A stretch of DNA of 64,000 nucleotides from Apostichopus japonicus (GCF_037975245.1 NC_092570.1:7173001-7237000); one strand, 5' to 3'; numbered from the stretch's first letter, positions 17,401 through 30,880 are shown. Program-made: numbers and translations. The notes: generated by a model not told the origin, from the letters alone.

Positions 17401-20400
17401 ATGGGTAACAGTGTTTGGAAACAATACCTGTGGAAGGCTGCATTTCAACTCACCAAGATGCAAAACCAACGATCTTGTTTGCTGATCCTAATCCTACTGT
17501 CCGTCACCTTGGGTTTCATCCTCCACTCTCAGATGTCGCAAAACTTTCTGGAGGACGAGTATTTTGTAGATGCCGTGAAGTGCCCAGCATGTTACGGAAC
17601 CAGCGCCTGTCAGAGATTCAGAAGAAAAGAGTACCAGCTTCACTCGTATTCACAATTTAGAATGTTCGACCTTGTGAATACTAAAAACGTACACCACGGT
17701 GCCCACATGGAAGTCCAGTCGGTAGTCTTCAAGAAACTGGCTTCGGACGAGGAGTTGAGACAATTTGACGACGACATCTGTATTCAAGCTAACCAAAGAA
17801 GAGGCTGCGATGTCTCTGTAGCTATATTTAAAAGTGATCTGGTGGATATAATCTATTCCCATATGCTGGAACATAACCATGTGAGTGACATGTCAGATTT
17901 AGTCAGGTGTCCGAGTCAGAGGCTTCTAGACAGAATCTATGACATGTACAAGGAGAGACAATCTGATGGATTCCTCTCCAGACATAACAAAATACAACTG
18001 ATAACAACCATCGCTATCAATCCAGAACCACTGGTGTTGCAGGTAATGTATTCACCTTAAATCTCTTATTTCCTTCTGAGAGTTGCTTTCACAAATGTTG
18101 GTGAAGTGGGGAGAGGGAAGGTGAAGAGGGATTGGGAGCTCGGCATGGATAGAAACTGTCCTGTGACCTTTGGGTAGTAGTTGAAACTAGCGATGAAAAT
18201 AATAATAATAATAATATTGATGGATTTATAAAGCGCAGACAAACCCACCGATAACGGTGCTCAAGGTGCATAACAATATTACCCTGGTGTAGGATAACCT
18301 GTCAAACATAGAGACAAATCCCTCCACATGGCAGCAGCTAAACAGTGCCCAGCTGACAGTTTTATCTCACAGGTCCCCAAGATACACCTGCAGGGTGAAG
18401 AGAGGCAATGGAGGTAAAGTGCCTTGCAAAAGGACACAACGTAATGATCTGGCCAGGGCTCAAACCTGCGAGCCTTAGGTCACAAGTCCATTGCCTCAAA
18501 AATATTGCCAGTTATGAAAAGAAATGTCATCTGAATAAGCATTAATTCAATCCACTGTTTACTTAAGTTGAAAGAAATTTATGCAAAACTATAAAACATA
18601 AAATTAATTTCTGAGTTGATTTTCTACGAATTTTTCAATGTTATGCCCTACTTAAATTCTGCAAAAAGTGTAGGTCATTATTTTAACCAATCAAATTTCA
18701 ATTCACCCAGTGAAGAACAAATATTATTTTTAGTAAAAGATATGTTAATAATGCTTTTAACATGTGATTAATAGCAAATACGATAAACTTTGTACTCAAT
18801 GATATATGGAGTGTCAAATTGAGTTCATTTTGCTACTCGAGATACATCTTATTCATGATTCTAGACAAAGAAAAGGCATCCCTATGTAAGATGAGAAACC
18901 CATTCAATAATTGTTTAGCTGTTCTAAGAAGGCCATTGAAAAAAAGGAGTGGTTAGTTGATGTAGATGAATTGGGCAACAGTTTTTCGGTGTTAAATATT
19001 TTGAAAACCATCAACCTATGGACTCATGCGACCAAATCATTTCTCTCTCTCAACAACAGAGGATATTTCAAATGAAAAAATCTTGATTAAGGCTTTGATA
19101 CAGTTTTAACGTCTGAACTGCCATTTGAAGCAATACTTCCCGAGCACATCCCTGGAAATACAACACAGCTATGTTGTCTTGTGATCTACAGTAAACAACG
19201 TTTGGTCGTCTTAGCAACTGCTTAGAAACAATGTCTATATATTAGGATTACTAATTTACTACAAAGGTTCTCTCTCTTCCTGTCTAGATATTTCCACAGA
19301 GTGATGGTTGGCCGTTTCCTCGATACCTTGGTGCCTGTGGCAGATTTATTGTGGAAGAAAAAATTGATACTCCTTTATACAAGTTTCTTGAAGCTAGCTG
19401 GGCTACTCGTCTTTCAATTGCCCTACAGGTAAGGTGTCTTCCACGAGACAAAACATTTGCCTGCTGTGAGTACCACTGTTACCCCTTCCTCTCCAAGTGA
19501 CCCCCCCCCACCCTAGGGGTACTTATGGGGTACAATATGTCTGTATTATCATTCTGATTAATAGATGCCACTCTTCCCAGCTAGTAAGTTACGGTATGAA
19601 AATTTAACATAACATATTCATCCAGGAAATGAAATCTGCTTCAAATAGTTGATACTTTTTTGTTGGAAGCCTTAAACAGACTCAAGTGGCCCTTATCAGT
19701 GTTCGCCTCTGTGTTTCAAGGGGTTCAACAGATTATCTCAAATGGCCTCAAAATTGGCTCAAGGGGTCAACAGGTTATCTCAAATGGTCTCAAACTTTGC
19801 CATATATACTCTGTGATTTGTACTAGATGACTTTGGCTTTGGCAGTAAGTTGTAAAAATATTTCACAGTGTATGAACAATATCATCTTATTCAGCAATAA
19901 CAGTTATTAAAGGAATGGTTGGTGGCAGAGCTGATTTGCTAGCTTAAAATTGGTAAAGCAAATGTCCAAGTTGCTCATACATCTATGTGACTATATTTCA
20001 CCTAGGATGACTGTTCTGGATATTGAAACAATTTAGAATAAATATTCTATACTGTAAAATCTTTACCAACAAACAAATTGGTTGATGCCCAAAGTGAGTG
20101 CTGCAAGTGAGACGGACATCTCTGATCTTTTCTGGTTCTCGATTAATTCTTGGACAAATTTAATTCCTTGCACTTCATAAATCAGATATGTGGAATTTTG
20201 AGCATATTATATGGCAAGGAATCTAAAGGCCATCTGGGATTTTGGTTGGCCTTTACCATTCGGGAACAAAATACTTTCTCAACCCTTCTTCTAAACTTTA
20301 AAAAAAAAATATCTTGCTTGGATGTAACTGAAATGAGTCAGCAGACTGTATCATAGAAAATCTTTTGTCGTTTCCTTCCTCAGTCCCTTGATCCTTGACC

Positions 20401-23400
20401 TGTTCACTAAATCTATTTATTTAAAGTACTACAGGCACCTAGTCAATATTTTGTGTGTGCTACTCACATTCAAAATCTGTTGGAATTTTTCGAAAAGCTC
20501 TTTTCATTTCCCAGATACACACATTTGAAAGTTTTCATAAATTTGGGAAACTCATTAGATATGTACAAACTATGATGTGGTATGTTGCACTCATCATTTT
20601 TTTTAAATATTTTAGCCCTGAATAAGTTAACCACTAATTACAAGCCCACATATATCATTTGAATAATTTGATGTTCCTCTTTTCAAAGAAGACAAATAAA
20701 ATATTTCAAAAAATCGCCTTTGGCCATAAACCTATGTACAGTGTCCTTGAAACAAAGGTTGTTAAAACAAAGGAATAACCCAGAAAATCAGGCAGTCACT
20801 CCCAGTACATCTTCACTATGCATAATTAGGTAATGTTTATTCATAAATTAAATTAGAATTACGAAAAGACTTGTAAAATGGTCAATCTTTGATGGATTTC
20901 GATGGGAGTTGCAGCTATTTTCATGATTTCTAATGCCTATTACAGTGATTAGGACAATGTTGTTCATAGTTGTTCGAAGAACTTTAATTTTGTTTTTGTG
21001 TATGTGCTTAAAATGCATTGCTATGCTTTTTTCTCCTCCCAGGTACTCCAAATTGCAGAGAAGTTCACCGACAACGACCTCGGTTATGCTTTGTATCCAA
21101 CGGACATTACCTTGGAGAATTTGGCTGTTACAGATAAAGAGGAAGTCATGTTTATTGATGCAGAAAACATCTTAGTCGTAGATAGAGAGCAGATTAGAAA
21201 AGGTAAAAATAAAGGTCAAGATTCTATGATTAGCTTGTATTTATCCCCGATAGTGATTTCATGGTTTTAAAAGTCCTCTAAAAAAAATTAACAGAAATCT
21301 TGAATAAATTAGAATTATGGTGAGACTTAATATAACATCACAAATTGACCCAACGATTACCTGAAAAATGTGATGTTTCTTTTTGTACCGATGCACCACT
21401 AAAAACAGAATCATTTTGAGATTTGTTCTCCTTACGTCTACAACCGGGAGTCCACGGATGGTTCTTCATGTCCATCAATTAATTATGACTTATATCCTCA
21501 CATTCAGAATAAATAACTTTGACCTAGGAGCAGGCATATGAATTAATACTAGAATGATGACACATTTAGTTACAAAATTGTCAAAATAGATCTACCATTC
21601 TGTTCTGTAATTTGGTCAGTTCAGTGATTTCGATACAAGGTCCTTTTAAACAAGCATGTGGGTGTTGAGAAGATTTCCTGTTATTCAGAAAGGTGAACTG
21701 TCATGTCCTTGGAGTCACGTTTGGAAATGGAAGCTTAACATTAGTAACATTAAAACAGGAAGGTGACCTTCAGTTAAAGTTCCACAAATATTCAAAGTTG
21801 TTAGAAAGCTGAGTCAAGACCAACCATCGTCTGTTTCTAATGAGAAAATAAAACAATGCAGTTTGATGAGGAGTCGTGTTTTACCAAAAGTAGAAAATAG
21901 AAAGAAAATTTCACAGTTTCGTATGGGAGATGCCACGGTTTAAGTTATCATGTGGCGACACTGCCATTTAAAATGTAAAGATAAACGTGTGAGGTCAAAG
22001 TGCCACTAGGGGATTAAACAACTTAGTCTTATGTTTTTTTTATTTGGTTTTCTGTTCTGAACTCTCATGGTGAAAGTAAAAAGTGGGAAACAGTGCCTGC
22101 CACAAGTTTCGAGCCCCTCCTTTGGCGAGAAACAGGTCATTTTGGTAAAAAAAAGCAGGGCGAAAACGCACGGGGTGCTCTTCCGGGAAACGGTGCCTGA
22201 CACCAGTTTTGAGCCCCCTCCGCAGCTGGGAACAGGCCGTTTCGATCGAAAAAGCAGTGTGACTAAATATCAACACCAGTATAAGGTTAACTTAAAACTG
22301 CCAAATGGTAGAGCAACAGCATTTGCAAATATTACCCCTACGAAAGAGAATAATCGTGAAAAGAATAGAAGAAAAACTTAAAAAACAGAAGACTGTAAGC
22401 CCAGAGTGGGTCTGTGATGTCACATTTGGTTAGATTTGCTCCAGTTTTTCAGTCTTGTATCTGTAAGAACGTCTGAATCATGGGTGCTCTCTGATGGAAT
22501 GAGATCATTTGATTCATTTCATATGTTTTGGGAGGTTGTTGTTTATTATTTGCATCTCCATCTCATATGTAAATGAATACTGTTTGGTTTATATATCATC
22601 TTCGCTCATAAATGGAGTTTAGATACAAGTTTCAGCTAACTGGATTTGAAAACTAGAAACTGTTTGTTAACAACAAAAGAATCCAAAATGTATTACTTTT
22701 GGATACCTGCTTACACAAGAATAGATCTAAGTATAATTATAATTATATGAACACCTACGGGGACACGACAGCATTTCCTTGTTCAATTTGGTAAACAAAT
22801 TTGGCCAGTAAAATCCTCGGAAAACACAGCAACTCTGCTTGCCTTTGAATGCTTTTTTGGCCTATGAAAAAATCCTGGATGATTTTACTCCTGCTGAATT
22901 GATAACTCCATAAGATTTTAATCTCTGTTTTGTTTTAGATGCGGCTGAAGGTTGGGACATAAAGACGGAGGCGATACCTGATGGGTGTCCAGCAGAACAA
23001 TATTGTTTAGCCTTCAGTCCTCAAGACCTATGCACACGTTATTTTACGGACCATAACTACTATGCATTCATCCATGGTCTCTTTGGTAAGTCATTAAAAG
23101 GATCGTTGATGCGAAAATTGCATTTTTAGAGCAATGAAAAAGTATCCCGGTGAAATTGGCAATCGCTTCTTACGTAACACTTTCGAGATGACATTCACCA
23201 AATTTGTAACCTTTTTGTACCAAAAATGTAAACTTGAAGCAAACAGCTATGATGCCATGGAAGCAACCTGAACAAATTTTTTGTTTTCGATATTTGTACA
23301 ATATTTACGTCCAGTTTACTGCATCCGTATTTTGATTACATCTCAGTAATTGACTCTACTGTATTACATCTCAGTATGAATACAATACAGTCATTGTTAT

Positions 23401-24773
23401 ATTGTTTACTTCATATCCCCTTTCTTATCAATTGTTAGCCTCTTTCAAGTCCACTTGCAAATCAATAAAGAACAAACTAAAGCAGAACAAAACAGTTTGC
23501 CGTGACTTTCCAACTATGACCTGTCACCTTTCGCTCCAAAGTTGACCTATGGTACAAAGTGCAACAATTTCAATTATAAAAAAAAATGCATTATAGGAGT
23601 TGGGTTCAAATTTTTACAGGGTGTTGAGAATGTATTCCTCTTTTCTATCATCTGTCAAAAATAGTTGATAAATAAATTGATCCTTTAATTAAACAAATTG
23701 CCTCTTGACAGAGCTGAAATTGTCTTACCGCCTTCCTGCAATAATCATATTTATCCATAGATAATAATTTAAATCTCTAGTTGATAAATAAATTGATCCT
23801 TTAATTAAACAAATTGCCTCTAGACAGAGCTGAAATTGTCTTACCGCCTTCCTGCAATAATCATATTTATCCATAGATAATAATTTAAATCCCTAGGGTG
23901 ATTATTATTTTTTTTTTATGGCAACGAGTGGGCATTAAATTTTCAAGTTGGAGTTTAAACGTCATTTGATAGATAAGAAGCTATCTGGCAACCCTCAGAG
24001 GAAGTGACATCATCATCACGGTATATATGTATTTGCTGAAAGTAATTTGTTCAGTTTACTAATCCAAAAGAAAAATAATTTTGAACCAATAGATTTATTT
24101 TGATATATTTTATTTATTTTGTGTTCATGGTGAATTAACGACTAAAGCAAGCGTTCCTCATACATCACCAGGTCAAGGCCTTTTTTGTAAGGTTCCTTTT
24201 CCTTTAATATCAATTTTTGCATATGCGGGTGATGGATGGATGTGTCAGGGAAAGTTATAACAAACAGAAGTTTGTACAAAAGCTAGTACCTGTATCATAC
24301 TATGTAATATAGCCAAGAAAAATAGCCAAGAATCTTATTCCCTTGAGCTTCTTCTTCTTGGCATTACTGTTTCCATATGTGGAATGTTACTGTAGCACAC
24401 ACTCACAAAGCACAAGCTAAGGCTGAAATGGCAGGATTAACTGAAATTTATCTCCTGGATACAATTTTAATTTTATTTTTATAGTCTGAAACAAGTATGC
24501 ATTTTTTTTTTTGGTGATAAATTCCTTGATGAATATTCTTCCTCTCTGCTCACCACAGGCAAACAGAATTCAAATTATCCGTACGGACTACTGCACAGCA
24601 TTCCACACGACGTGCCGGACGGAGAGAAACTTCAAAGACTGCTGGAGGAATGTATCAATCCATCCAAACCACTGGGCAGATTCGATGCCTTCCCTCAACT
24701 CTTAAAACTTGTCGAGAAACTCAATCGATACTATCAGGGCGGTAGAGGAAACCAAAGAAAGGAGTTCAAATAA
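17401..24773 (+). CDS. DIPK2 family divergent protein kinase (C3orf58/DIA1-like), complete
   Basis: Five coding exons: 17401-18042, 19288-19428, 21043-21202, 22939-23085, 24559-24773 (stop TAA at 24771). All junctions are GT-AG and phases agree, giving 434 residues, close to the roughly 430 of the vertebrate proteins. Residues 25-41 are a hydrophobic signal or anchor. The family cysteine motif KCPACYGTSAC is at 60-70, DLVRCPSQRLLDR at 166-178, NPEPLVLQ at 207-214 and DGWPF in exon 2. Asp282 to Asn287 (DITLEN) resembles a kinase catalytic loop and DAEN at 300-303 the metal-binding DFG position. Late cysteines (331, 337, 346) and DHNYYA at 352-357 are also family features. Known: vertebrate DIPK2 proteins are atypical secretory-pathway kinase-fold proteins, linked to autism and cardiac biology. 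An acceptor at 17379-17380 just before the ATG implies an upstream non-coding exon that I could not find. Whether this is the 2A or 2B type cannot be told; probably it predates that split. Confidence 0.95.
18196..18505 (-). mobile_element. tRNA-headed SINE with LINE-type tail
   Basis: On the minus strand it starts with a truncated tRNA-like head (GGACTTGTGACC, then a box-B-like GGTTTGAGCCC), continues through a body containing GTGTCCTTTTGCAAGGCAC, and ends in TGCGCTTTATAAAT followed by ATT repeats. The tail string resembles the 3' ends of the LINE relics at 46270 and 62307 in this window. It lies in intron 1 of the DIPK2 gene, antisense to it. Confidence 0.75.
22084..22262 (+). repeat. diverged two-copy tandem duplication (~102-bp period)
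   Basis: GGGAAACAGTGCCTGCCACA-AGTTT-GAGCCCC at 22084 recurs with changes at 22186 as GGGAAACGGTGCCTGACACC-AGTTTTGAGCCCC, and both copies end in AAAAAGCAG. It is GC-richer than the surrounding intron 3 of the DIPK2 gene. An open frame of 104 codons (22067-22381) runs through both copies, but it lacks splice support and is not called as coding. Confidence 0.7.
23662..23893. repeat. recent 116-bp tandem duplication
   Basis: Copies 23662-23777 and 23778-23893 differ at only about two positions, so the duplication is recent. Both begin TAGTTGATAAATAAATTGAT. It lies in intron 4 of the DIPK2 gene and is non-coding. Confidence 0.9.
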
Positions 24774-25465
24774 CAAAGGCTATTGCTGTCGAAGCTTTTT
24801 TTTTAATCTTTCGTAACAAATTTGTGTCTTTCTTTGGCGTCGTTGAAGTTTACCGAGTGGTATTCTTCAGGCGAGACCCGACGTATTTTTTTGTCCATTA
24901 ATGCTTTGCAAATCCAGCGTTTAAATTCTCAAGAGTGAGTAAACCATCAGGCTAAAAATGTTATTTTCCATTGATTTTTGACCAATATTTTTATTCCTTG
25001 TTCAAGCATGTAAATCCCATTTAAAATGCAGTTCATAACCTTGACTACATAATTAATTCCGTAAAATGATGGAATTGACCCAAATTATGAAATTTTACAA
25101 TTTTCTCTTTGTGTGTGATTAACTATAAAATATTCTATACTATATACCAGCGGTATGCAAATGTTTTACGATTCACAAAATCGAGCTTGAATTGTGGACT
25201 TTGACTCGTTAAAACCAACGACCTACTCGATCTTATTTTGGCAAGAATGGAAAACAGTAGAGAAAATTATCCGAGGTCTTGAAAAATCCTCTGACCCATT
25301 CAAAAGTTATTAGGGCACAAATTCGTTCTTGCTTTTTTGCCTTAAGCTTTAACTTTTACGTCGAGGCTACCCTTAGCGGTCAATTTCAGCCAAGATAGCA
25401 GTTGTTATATAATATTTGGACGACACTTTGCAGTTTATAACATCATTAATTTTAATGCAAATGCA

Positions 25466-25483
25466 AGCAATCAATTGATTGCT
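25466..25483. repeat. 18-bp perfect palindrome
   Basis: AGCAATCAATTGATTGCT is perfectly palindromic and is flanked by further imperfect arms GCAAAT and ATTTGC. It lies in the probable 3' untranslated region of the DIPK2 gene. Confidence 0.8.
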
Positions 25484-25616
25484 ATTTGCTTAATATCTTA
25501 TTTGGCATCCATATTTCTTAGTATTTTTTGAAGGTAGTATTATTAATGTTTTTACCTTCAAATTGCAATCTTAGTTTTTATTTCAGTCACAGAGGCTGTT
25601 CACAGTCTATTCACTA

Positions 25617-25622
25617 AATAAA
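25617..25622 (+). terminator. candidate poly(A) signal AATAAA for the DIPK2 gene
   Basis: AATAAA lies 844 bases after the stop codon, with T/G-rich sequence at 25673-25688 downstream. Other AATAAA hexamers follow near 26396, 27113 and 27697, so the true 3' end may be later. Confidence 0.35.
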
Positions 25623-28330
25623 GAGGTCATGAAGTAGGGGAACTAAACATCAAATTAATAATCACAATAATGCCTTTTTGTGGTAATATTTATAATTTCA
25701 ATTTATGAACTAATCATTTGTACAGTCTAAAATTATATGCCAAAATTAACATAAATTATGAAACAGTTTTCGTTCTGTGATAGTAGTGTATCGATCAAAG
25801 TCATTTTGAATCCACATTTAAAGGAATATCTTAAAATGTCGTCCGAGACATCCAAATTTCTGTTCGGACAACCAAGATGTTGCCCGATGGAGGTATACCT
25901 GCCTATAGCAAATTCAGATTGCATGGTAACTGTAGACATACTCCCAAAAAGGTAAAAACATAAATTGGTACCACACCCCTTCCTATGGAAATACTGTTGG
26001 TAGGTGGTAGGTCCATCAACTCCCCCCCCCCCCCCGAAGTGGGAGTTTTACTGGCCCAAAGCTGTATTCCTATTCACCAAATCTCTCTCCTACATGGTCC
26101 AGTCATTTTGCTACATTTTATCCGCACCATCAAATTTGGTTGAGCGAAACAAGTTTGCTGTTCGGACAACCAGAAAGCAAGTCTTGGTTGTCCAAGGGAC
26201 GTACACCAAAATTCTTAAAAATCTTAGCGATTCTCGTAAAGATCAAAGAACCGTCTGTGATTTTAATGATTTGTGATTTACTGATCAGTAAATCACAGTC
26301 AATCGTTTTACGTTTTAGCAATGGTCACAACTTTTTAGCTTTGGTATAATTTTCTTAAGTAAGTATTCCCTTGATTATTTAGCACTCGTGTCTTCAATAA
26401 AGTATTAAATCTATTTCAATTCAGCCATAATGCAGCTTGTTGGGAACGTTCAGTAAAGTAATTATAATTATAAATAAAAATTCTTGGTTTTCATTTAGTG
26501 GCAAAAACAAATCATTCTACTAGGTATCATCGAAAATGTCAAGTCATTAATTTATCAAATTTATCCCAAAAAATTCACAAATCAAAATAATTTTCCATGC
26601 TCTTCCTTTGACAAATTTTAATTTTAATTTAGCACAACACTACACAACACACCTTAGTGGTGAGTTACAAAAGATATTGTTTGGTGTATGGTGTTGTTAC
26701 ATTTACCTTTTATTGGTTCTTATTAAACTAGTGATGAGGGGAATCCCAAAGTATTTTAGGAAGATAATAATAATGATAACAATAATACTCTAACTATGCC
26801 TTCATTAGTTCATATTAAACATCATCAGCAACTTGCCTTCCTTTAACTCTTACAATTTCTAATTCCTCCATATTAACACTTTTCGAAAATATTAGAACAG
26901 ATTGTTTTAAGACCACTCAATTTTTTGGATAATCAAAACTTATGTTGGGATTTTGTAAATGATGGATAGGCTTATTAGCCGGGTTAAATCACCCCACCCT
27001 CCTCAACCGCACTGAATTTGATCAGTTTCGAGCCAAAAGTGTCTAAGGAAATCGCCAGCCATTACTTTGATATTTTTGCTAGGTATTTTGCCATTTAAGA
27101 TATGTTGTATTGCAATAAAGGATAGCTACTTTGGTGGTCAATATTGGAATGTGTAAATTGTTTTCATCCCCCTCCCCGGGAGTTATGTATCTTCATGTTT
27201 TCATCTGCTATTTTAAAAGATGTGTTTTTTTCACTTTTTAAAGATCAGTACCTAGTTTAAAGTTTTTATTTTTCAAAGTAATTGTGAGATATGTGAATTT
27301 AAAATTGCCATAATTTTAGTAATCATACTGAGATTCTGGTTACAAAAAACATGCTATGTATCTTTTCATTTGTGTAGCAATGTGATTAATCAGTCTTGCA
27401 TATCTGGATGCTATATCAGAAGAAATGTTTTTAATCAAATCGATTCATAATGAAATAATTAAGAAATAAGTATTATTAAGTAATGTAATGTGCTTTAATA
27501 TGTGCAATCATGACAAATCTTCCATGTAAATTTGAAATCTTCCCATGTTTAAATGAAATTCATTTTTTTTAAGTTCACTATATCAATGTTTATGATTATA
27601 TGTACAGTATTATTATATGTCAGTTACAAGGTTTAATTTGCCAGGAAAATTGAAATATGATTCTTTTGTCAATTTATGAGAGCAAAATTGTAATAACTAA
27701 ATAAATCAGAAAGAAAAAAATATGTTTATAGTCTCCTTGTTATATGTCCGTAAAGAGAGAAATATTCAGAAAAATTATAAAAGAAGAAGAAAAAAAAAAC
27801 ACTGTTTTGATCCATTAATCCATTTAACTACACCTAAGGGTATAAAGTCGACCACAAAGCATAAAGGACAATACATTTAATACAATTTACGGTTGGACAA
27901 ATATTAATCTGGTATAATACGATAAGAATGATTAATCCTACCATTTCTTCAAAATACTTTAACTTTCAGATAGCCAACTTGTCGCCGAGGAAAAAATTAT
28001 TACCCTTAGATTTAAAGGAGCATTGCTGAGATTTGACATATTTTCAAAGCTTTTTATTGACCTTTGACATATCAAGAATAAATTACTGGCTTGAGTCATC
28101 CTTTTAGGGTTCATGACCCTGAGTTTGATTACTGCTCAAACGTGCGAGTACAGACGATCTTTAATCTCACGCTTCCGTATATGAATATGTATTTACAGTT
28201 ATTTATTCAAAACGGAAATCGCATGTTTTCATCGCCCTTGGTGAAAGGGGAAACCCGCGAAGCCAAGCGTATGACCAACAAGAATTTATAAATGCTAATC
28301 CTAGCTTACGCACTGAGAGATATGGTAATG
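25623..28330. other. DIPK2 3' flank, no gene seen
   Basis: This AT-rich sequence has several further AATAAA hexamers and could be extended 3' UTR or intergenic. It includes the 26-bp palindrome at 26272. The string GTTCGGACAACCA appears twice, near 25863 and 26160. No exon was recognised. Confidence 0.45.
26272..26297. repeat. 26-bp perfect palindrome
   Basis: The half-site TGTGATTTACTGA is followed at once by its exact complement, centred on TGATCA, with no spacer. Confidence 0.85.
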
Positions 28331-28535
28331 TACTCCGAGATCGAGTCACCCCAACTTCCCCAAGATTAATGTATGTCGTCCAGTTACAGAGTTGTTGAAA
28401 ATTGACAATTCATAATCATGGACGTTAAATATGAATCTAAGAGACTGACTTCGGTCAGCTTGCGACTTTGATAAGCCAATGATGGCTTCTTCGCGAGTCC
28501 CTGCTTGCAGAAGGATTTAAAATACATACAAATAC
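28331..28535 (+). mobile_element. SINE fragment, copy 1
   Basis: About 190 bases closely match 39017-39210 in the same orientation, including CATGGACGTTAAATATGAAT and GATAAGCCAATGATGGCTTC. A degenerate box-B-like string (GAGATCGAGTCACC) marks the start, but the head is not intact. It ends in an ACATACAAATAC tail. Confidence 0.8.
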
Positions 28536-28676
28536 ATGTACCGCTATGCAGCAGTTTAAGCACACGGTTTTCGTTGGAATCATGACAGTTGTAACCTTCA
28601 ATTTGTAAATAAGACTTCTGTGGTGTCGATAAACATAATGTTGTAATTAATAGTCGGTACACCAACTATAGGCTCA

Positions 28677-30031
28677 CAGGGGCGTATCCAGGGGGGGGCG
28701 CAACAGGCGCGCGCCCCCCCTATTGGCCGTCACCAAAAAAAAAAAAAGTTTAGCAAAAACAAAAAAAAACAAAAAAATTGATGACGACCTTTATGTGAGA
28801 TGTCGGTGATCGCTCAATCCCCCCCCCCCCCCCCTCCCGTATGCTTTATTTTTTGTTTGCCAAAAAAAGGTTCTGGCGAAGTTAGGCGGCATAATAGTTT
28901 TAGAAACATAGATGGTAATTGTGTTTGTATTATCACTATAAACACTAAATGACATGCCAGCCATACTAAATTGTGCATTTTGTGTCCATATTTACTGGAA
29001 ATGTTGCTTATTATTAAGGTCGAAAAATGGATCACATATGGCCATGGGCGGCGATCCTGGGTGGAGGGGGGATATATCCCCCCATGAAAATGGGTGGAGG
29101 GGATGTAATGCACCATATCCCCCCCCCCCCACCAAATGCCAGGGAGAAGAATATTTTCATGCCTACATTTATGCATCTTCGTTAATGTACGGCTCTTTTT
29201 TAGCTTCATTTCTCGCCTACCATAAACGCAGTGCGATCTTTTCAAATAAAGCGTCTTTATAAAGCAAAAATAGTTGACTGTAGGCTTCATTGGCCCTATA
29301 ACAACAAAATGTATTATTGCGCCCACGGTATTGATATAGTACATATATGCACCCTCATAGTATTCATATAGGCCCTATAGTAGGCCTACACACGTACATG
29401 TTCCCTCGAACAGCTGAGAATCTCATGTAACCAGGGTAATGCTTAATACACGTTTCACCTGGATGCCCTAGCAATCGGTACCTAGGAATATAACTATGTG
29501 TAATTGTGTATTGCATGTGTATAGGCCTATAATAGCCTGCATGAGGCCATTTTCTTCATCGAATAATATAACAGAGCTCTCGAACATTCTAACGTTGCGC
29601 CTGAAACAAGATTGACAGGGGCAATTTTCCCCAAATAACACCCGAAATTTAAAAAAAAAAGTATTTTGGATCCTGATTATGAGATATTTCGGACATGACA
29701 TCCCTATTTTAAAGTTGGGTACATGCCGCTTGGAAACCTCGGGAAGTGCCGTTTCCGGCCATCTAGAGGGTTTGTTAATCCCAAAATTTTCTTGTACGCT
29801 TCGCGCCAACCCATGGTGGCGCTACGCTTAGATAGTCAACAAGGTCATATCCCCCCACCCCCCCCCCCACTCGGAAGTACGGATCGCCGCCCATGCATAT
29901 GACACCATTTTGCATTTCAGCCCTTCTTTGAAAGCAAAAATTGTACACCCCTCCCCTTAGACCCATCCCCCAGGACGGCGATCATTCATGCCTGGCGCCC
30001 CCCCTATTGGAAAATCCTGGATACGCCCCTG
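28677..30031. mobile_element. 1.35-kb TIR transposon (CAGGGGCGTATCCAG ends)
   Basis: Perfect 15-bp terminal inverted repeats, CAGGGGCGTATCCAG and CTGGATACGCCCCTG, are flanked by GGCTCA direct repeats at 28671-28676 and 30032-30037. CAGGG-type ends suggest a hAT-like non-autonomous element, although hAT duplications are normally 8 bp and this one is 6. No transposase is recognisable; the minus-strand frame 28814-29344 runs through low-complexity C tracts. A second element is nested inside. Confidence 0.8.
29043..29895. mobile_element. 853-bp nested TIR element (CATGGGCGGCGATCC ends)
   Basis: Perfect 15-bp inverted ends CATGGGCGGCGATCC and GGATCGCCGCCCATG lie inside the larger element, with CATATG close to both outer edges (29036-29041 and 29896-29901) as a possible target duplication. 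Near its right end the string TTTTCTTGTACGCTTCGCGC followed by CAACC-ATGGTGGCGCTACG is shared with 55881-55930. It is non-coding. Confidence 0.7.
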
Positions 30032-30499
30032 GGCTCATATCGATCATATTATATTATATTGATCATATTTGTAACAAAAAAGCAGTTTACATGCAGTATT
30101 AGTTACTGTATCCCGACAGCATTTGCCAGCAAGCGATCTTAAAGAGGCCATGACACGAAAAATCCAACTCATCGAGAGTAACTTCCTCTGAATCTATGAG
30201 AAAATCTATGTTCAAAACTATCCTCAACACCTTGAAAACCTCAAGGACTAATTAGTAATTAACGTTTTAATATTCGCATCCGAAAATAGATATCTGAGAA
30301 TGCGATTTCACAACAAGACAATGATGACGTCATGTTAGGAACACACGTGCAAAGCCCAGGCATGTATCGGATGCGCGACGATCATACCGTTCCATATACA
30401 GTACACGCACATTTACACTGAGAGAACAACCACTGTATTACGCTATATCGTTAGAAATTTCAAGTTTGTTTTACAACTGTTGTAAACTATCCGAGAGAA

Positions 30500-30880
30500 A
30501 TGCCGGTCCGTTGTGTTGTTGGGGGCTGCATAAATATCATTACCCATGCAATTAGCCTTCATCCATGGCTGAAGGACGAAAAAAACACGGCGATTATGAC
30601 CAAGTTAGTGCACAACACCATCGCCGATTTCACTGGGCCTAGCCAGTATGCAGCTCCGAATGAAGCGAACACTTCACGGAAGCATACTACGATCCCTCCT
30701 TTTTGTTATGAAATAAAACAAATGGACTTTAACGGTTCGACATAAAAGAGTCATTCTTCTGTCAAGTAATCCACAAAAAACTACTCTGAAGACCAGATCG
30801 GGGAACAGGAAACCTCCAATGGGGCAAGTGGCGATCCTTAGGAGGTAGCGCGCCGAGCACTAGTAGTACTATAGTATTAG
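30500..30880 (+). pseudogene. THAP zinc-finger domain relic in the TTAA element
   Basis: From the ATG the frame reads MPVRCVVGGC, then ISLH, KDE, and ADFTGPSQYA, which is the N-terminal half of a C2CH THAP domain (DNA-binding). The expected Cys-Ser-Glu-His-Phe pair is disrupted: the bases for SEHFTE are present near 30663-30680 but in another frame, so there is a frameshift and the zinc-binding Cys is lost. Beyond it come in-frame stops, although IHKK-TLKTRSG-like residues typical of the region after a THAP domain can still be read in mixed frames. It is a broken transposon-borne copy, not a host gene. Confidence 0.6.

Noticed and set aside
22067-22381. Possible alternative exon in DIPK2 intron 3
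   Set aside because: The frame spans a local duplication and lacks a credible acceptor and donor; family proteins have no insertion at this point.
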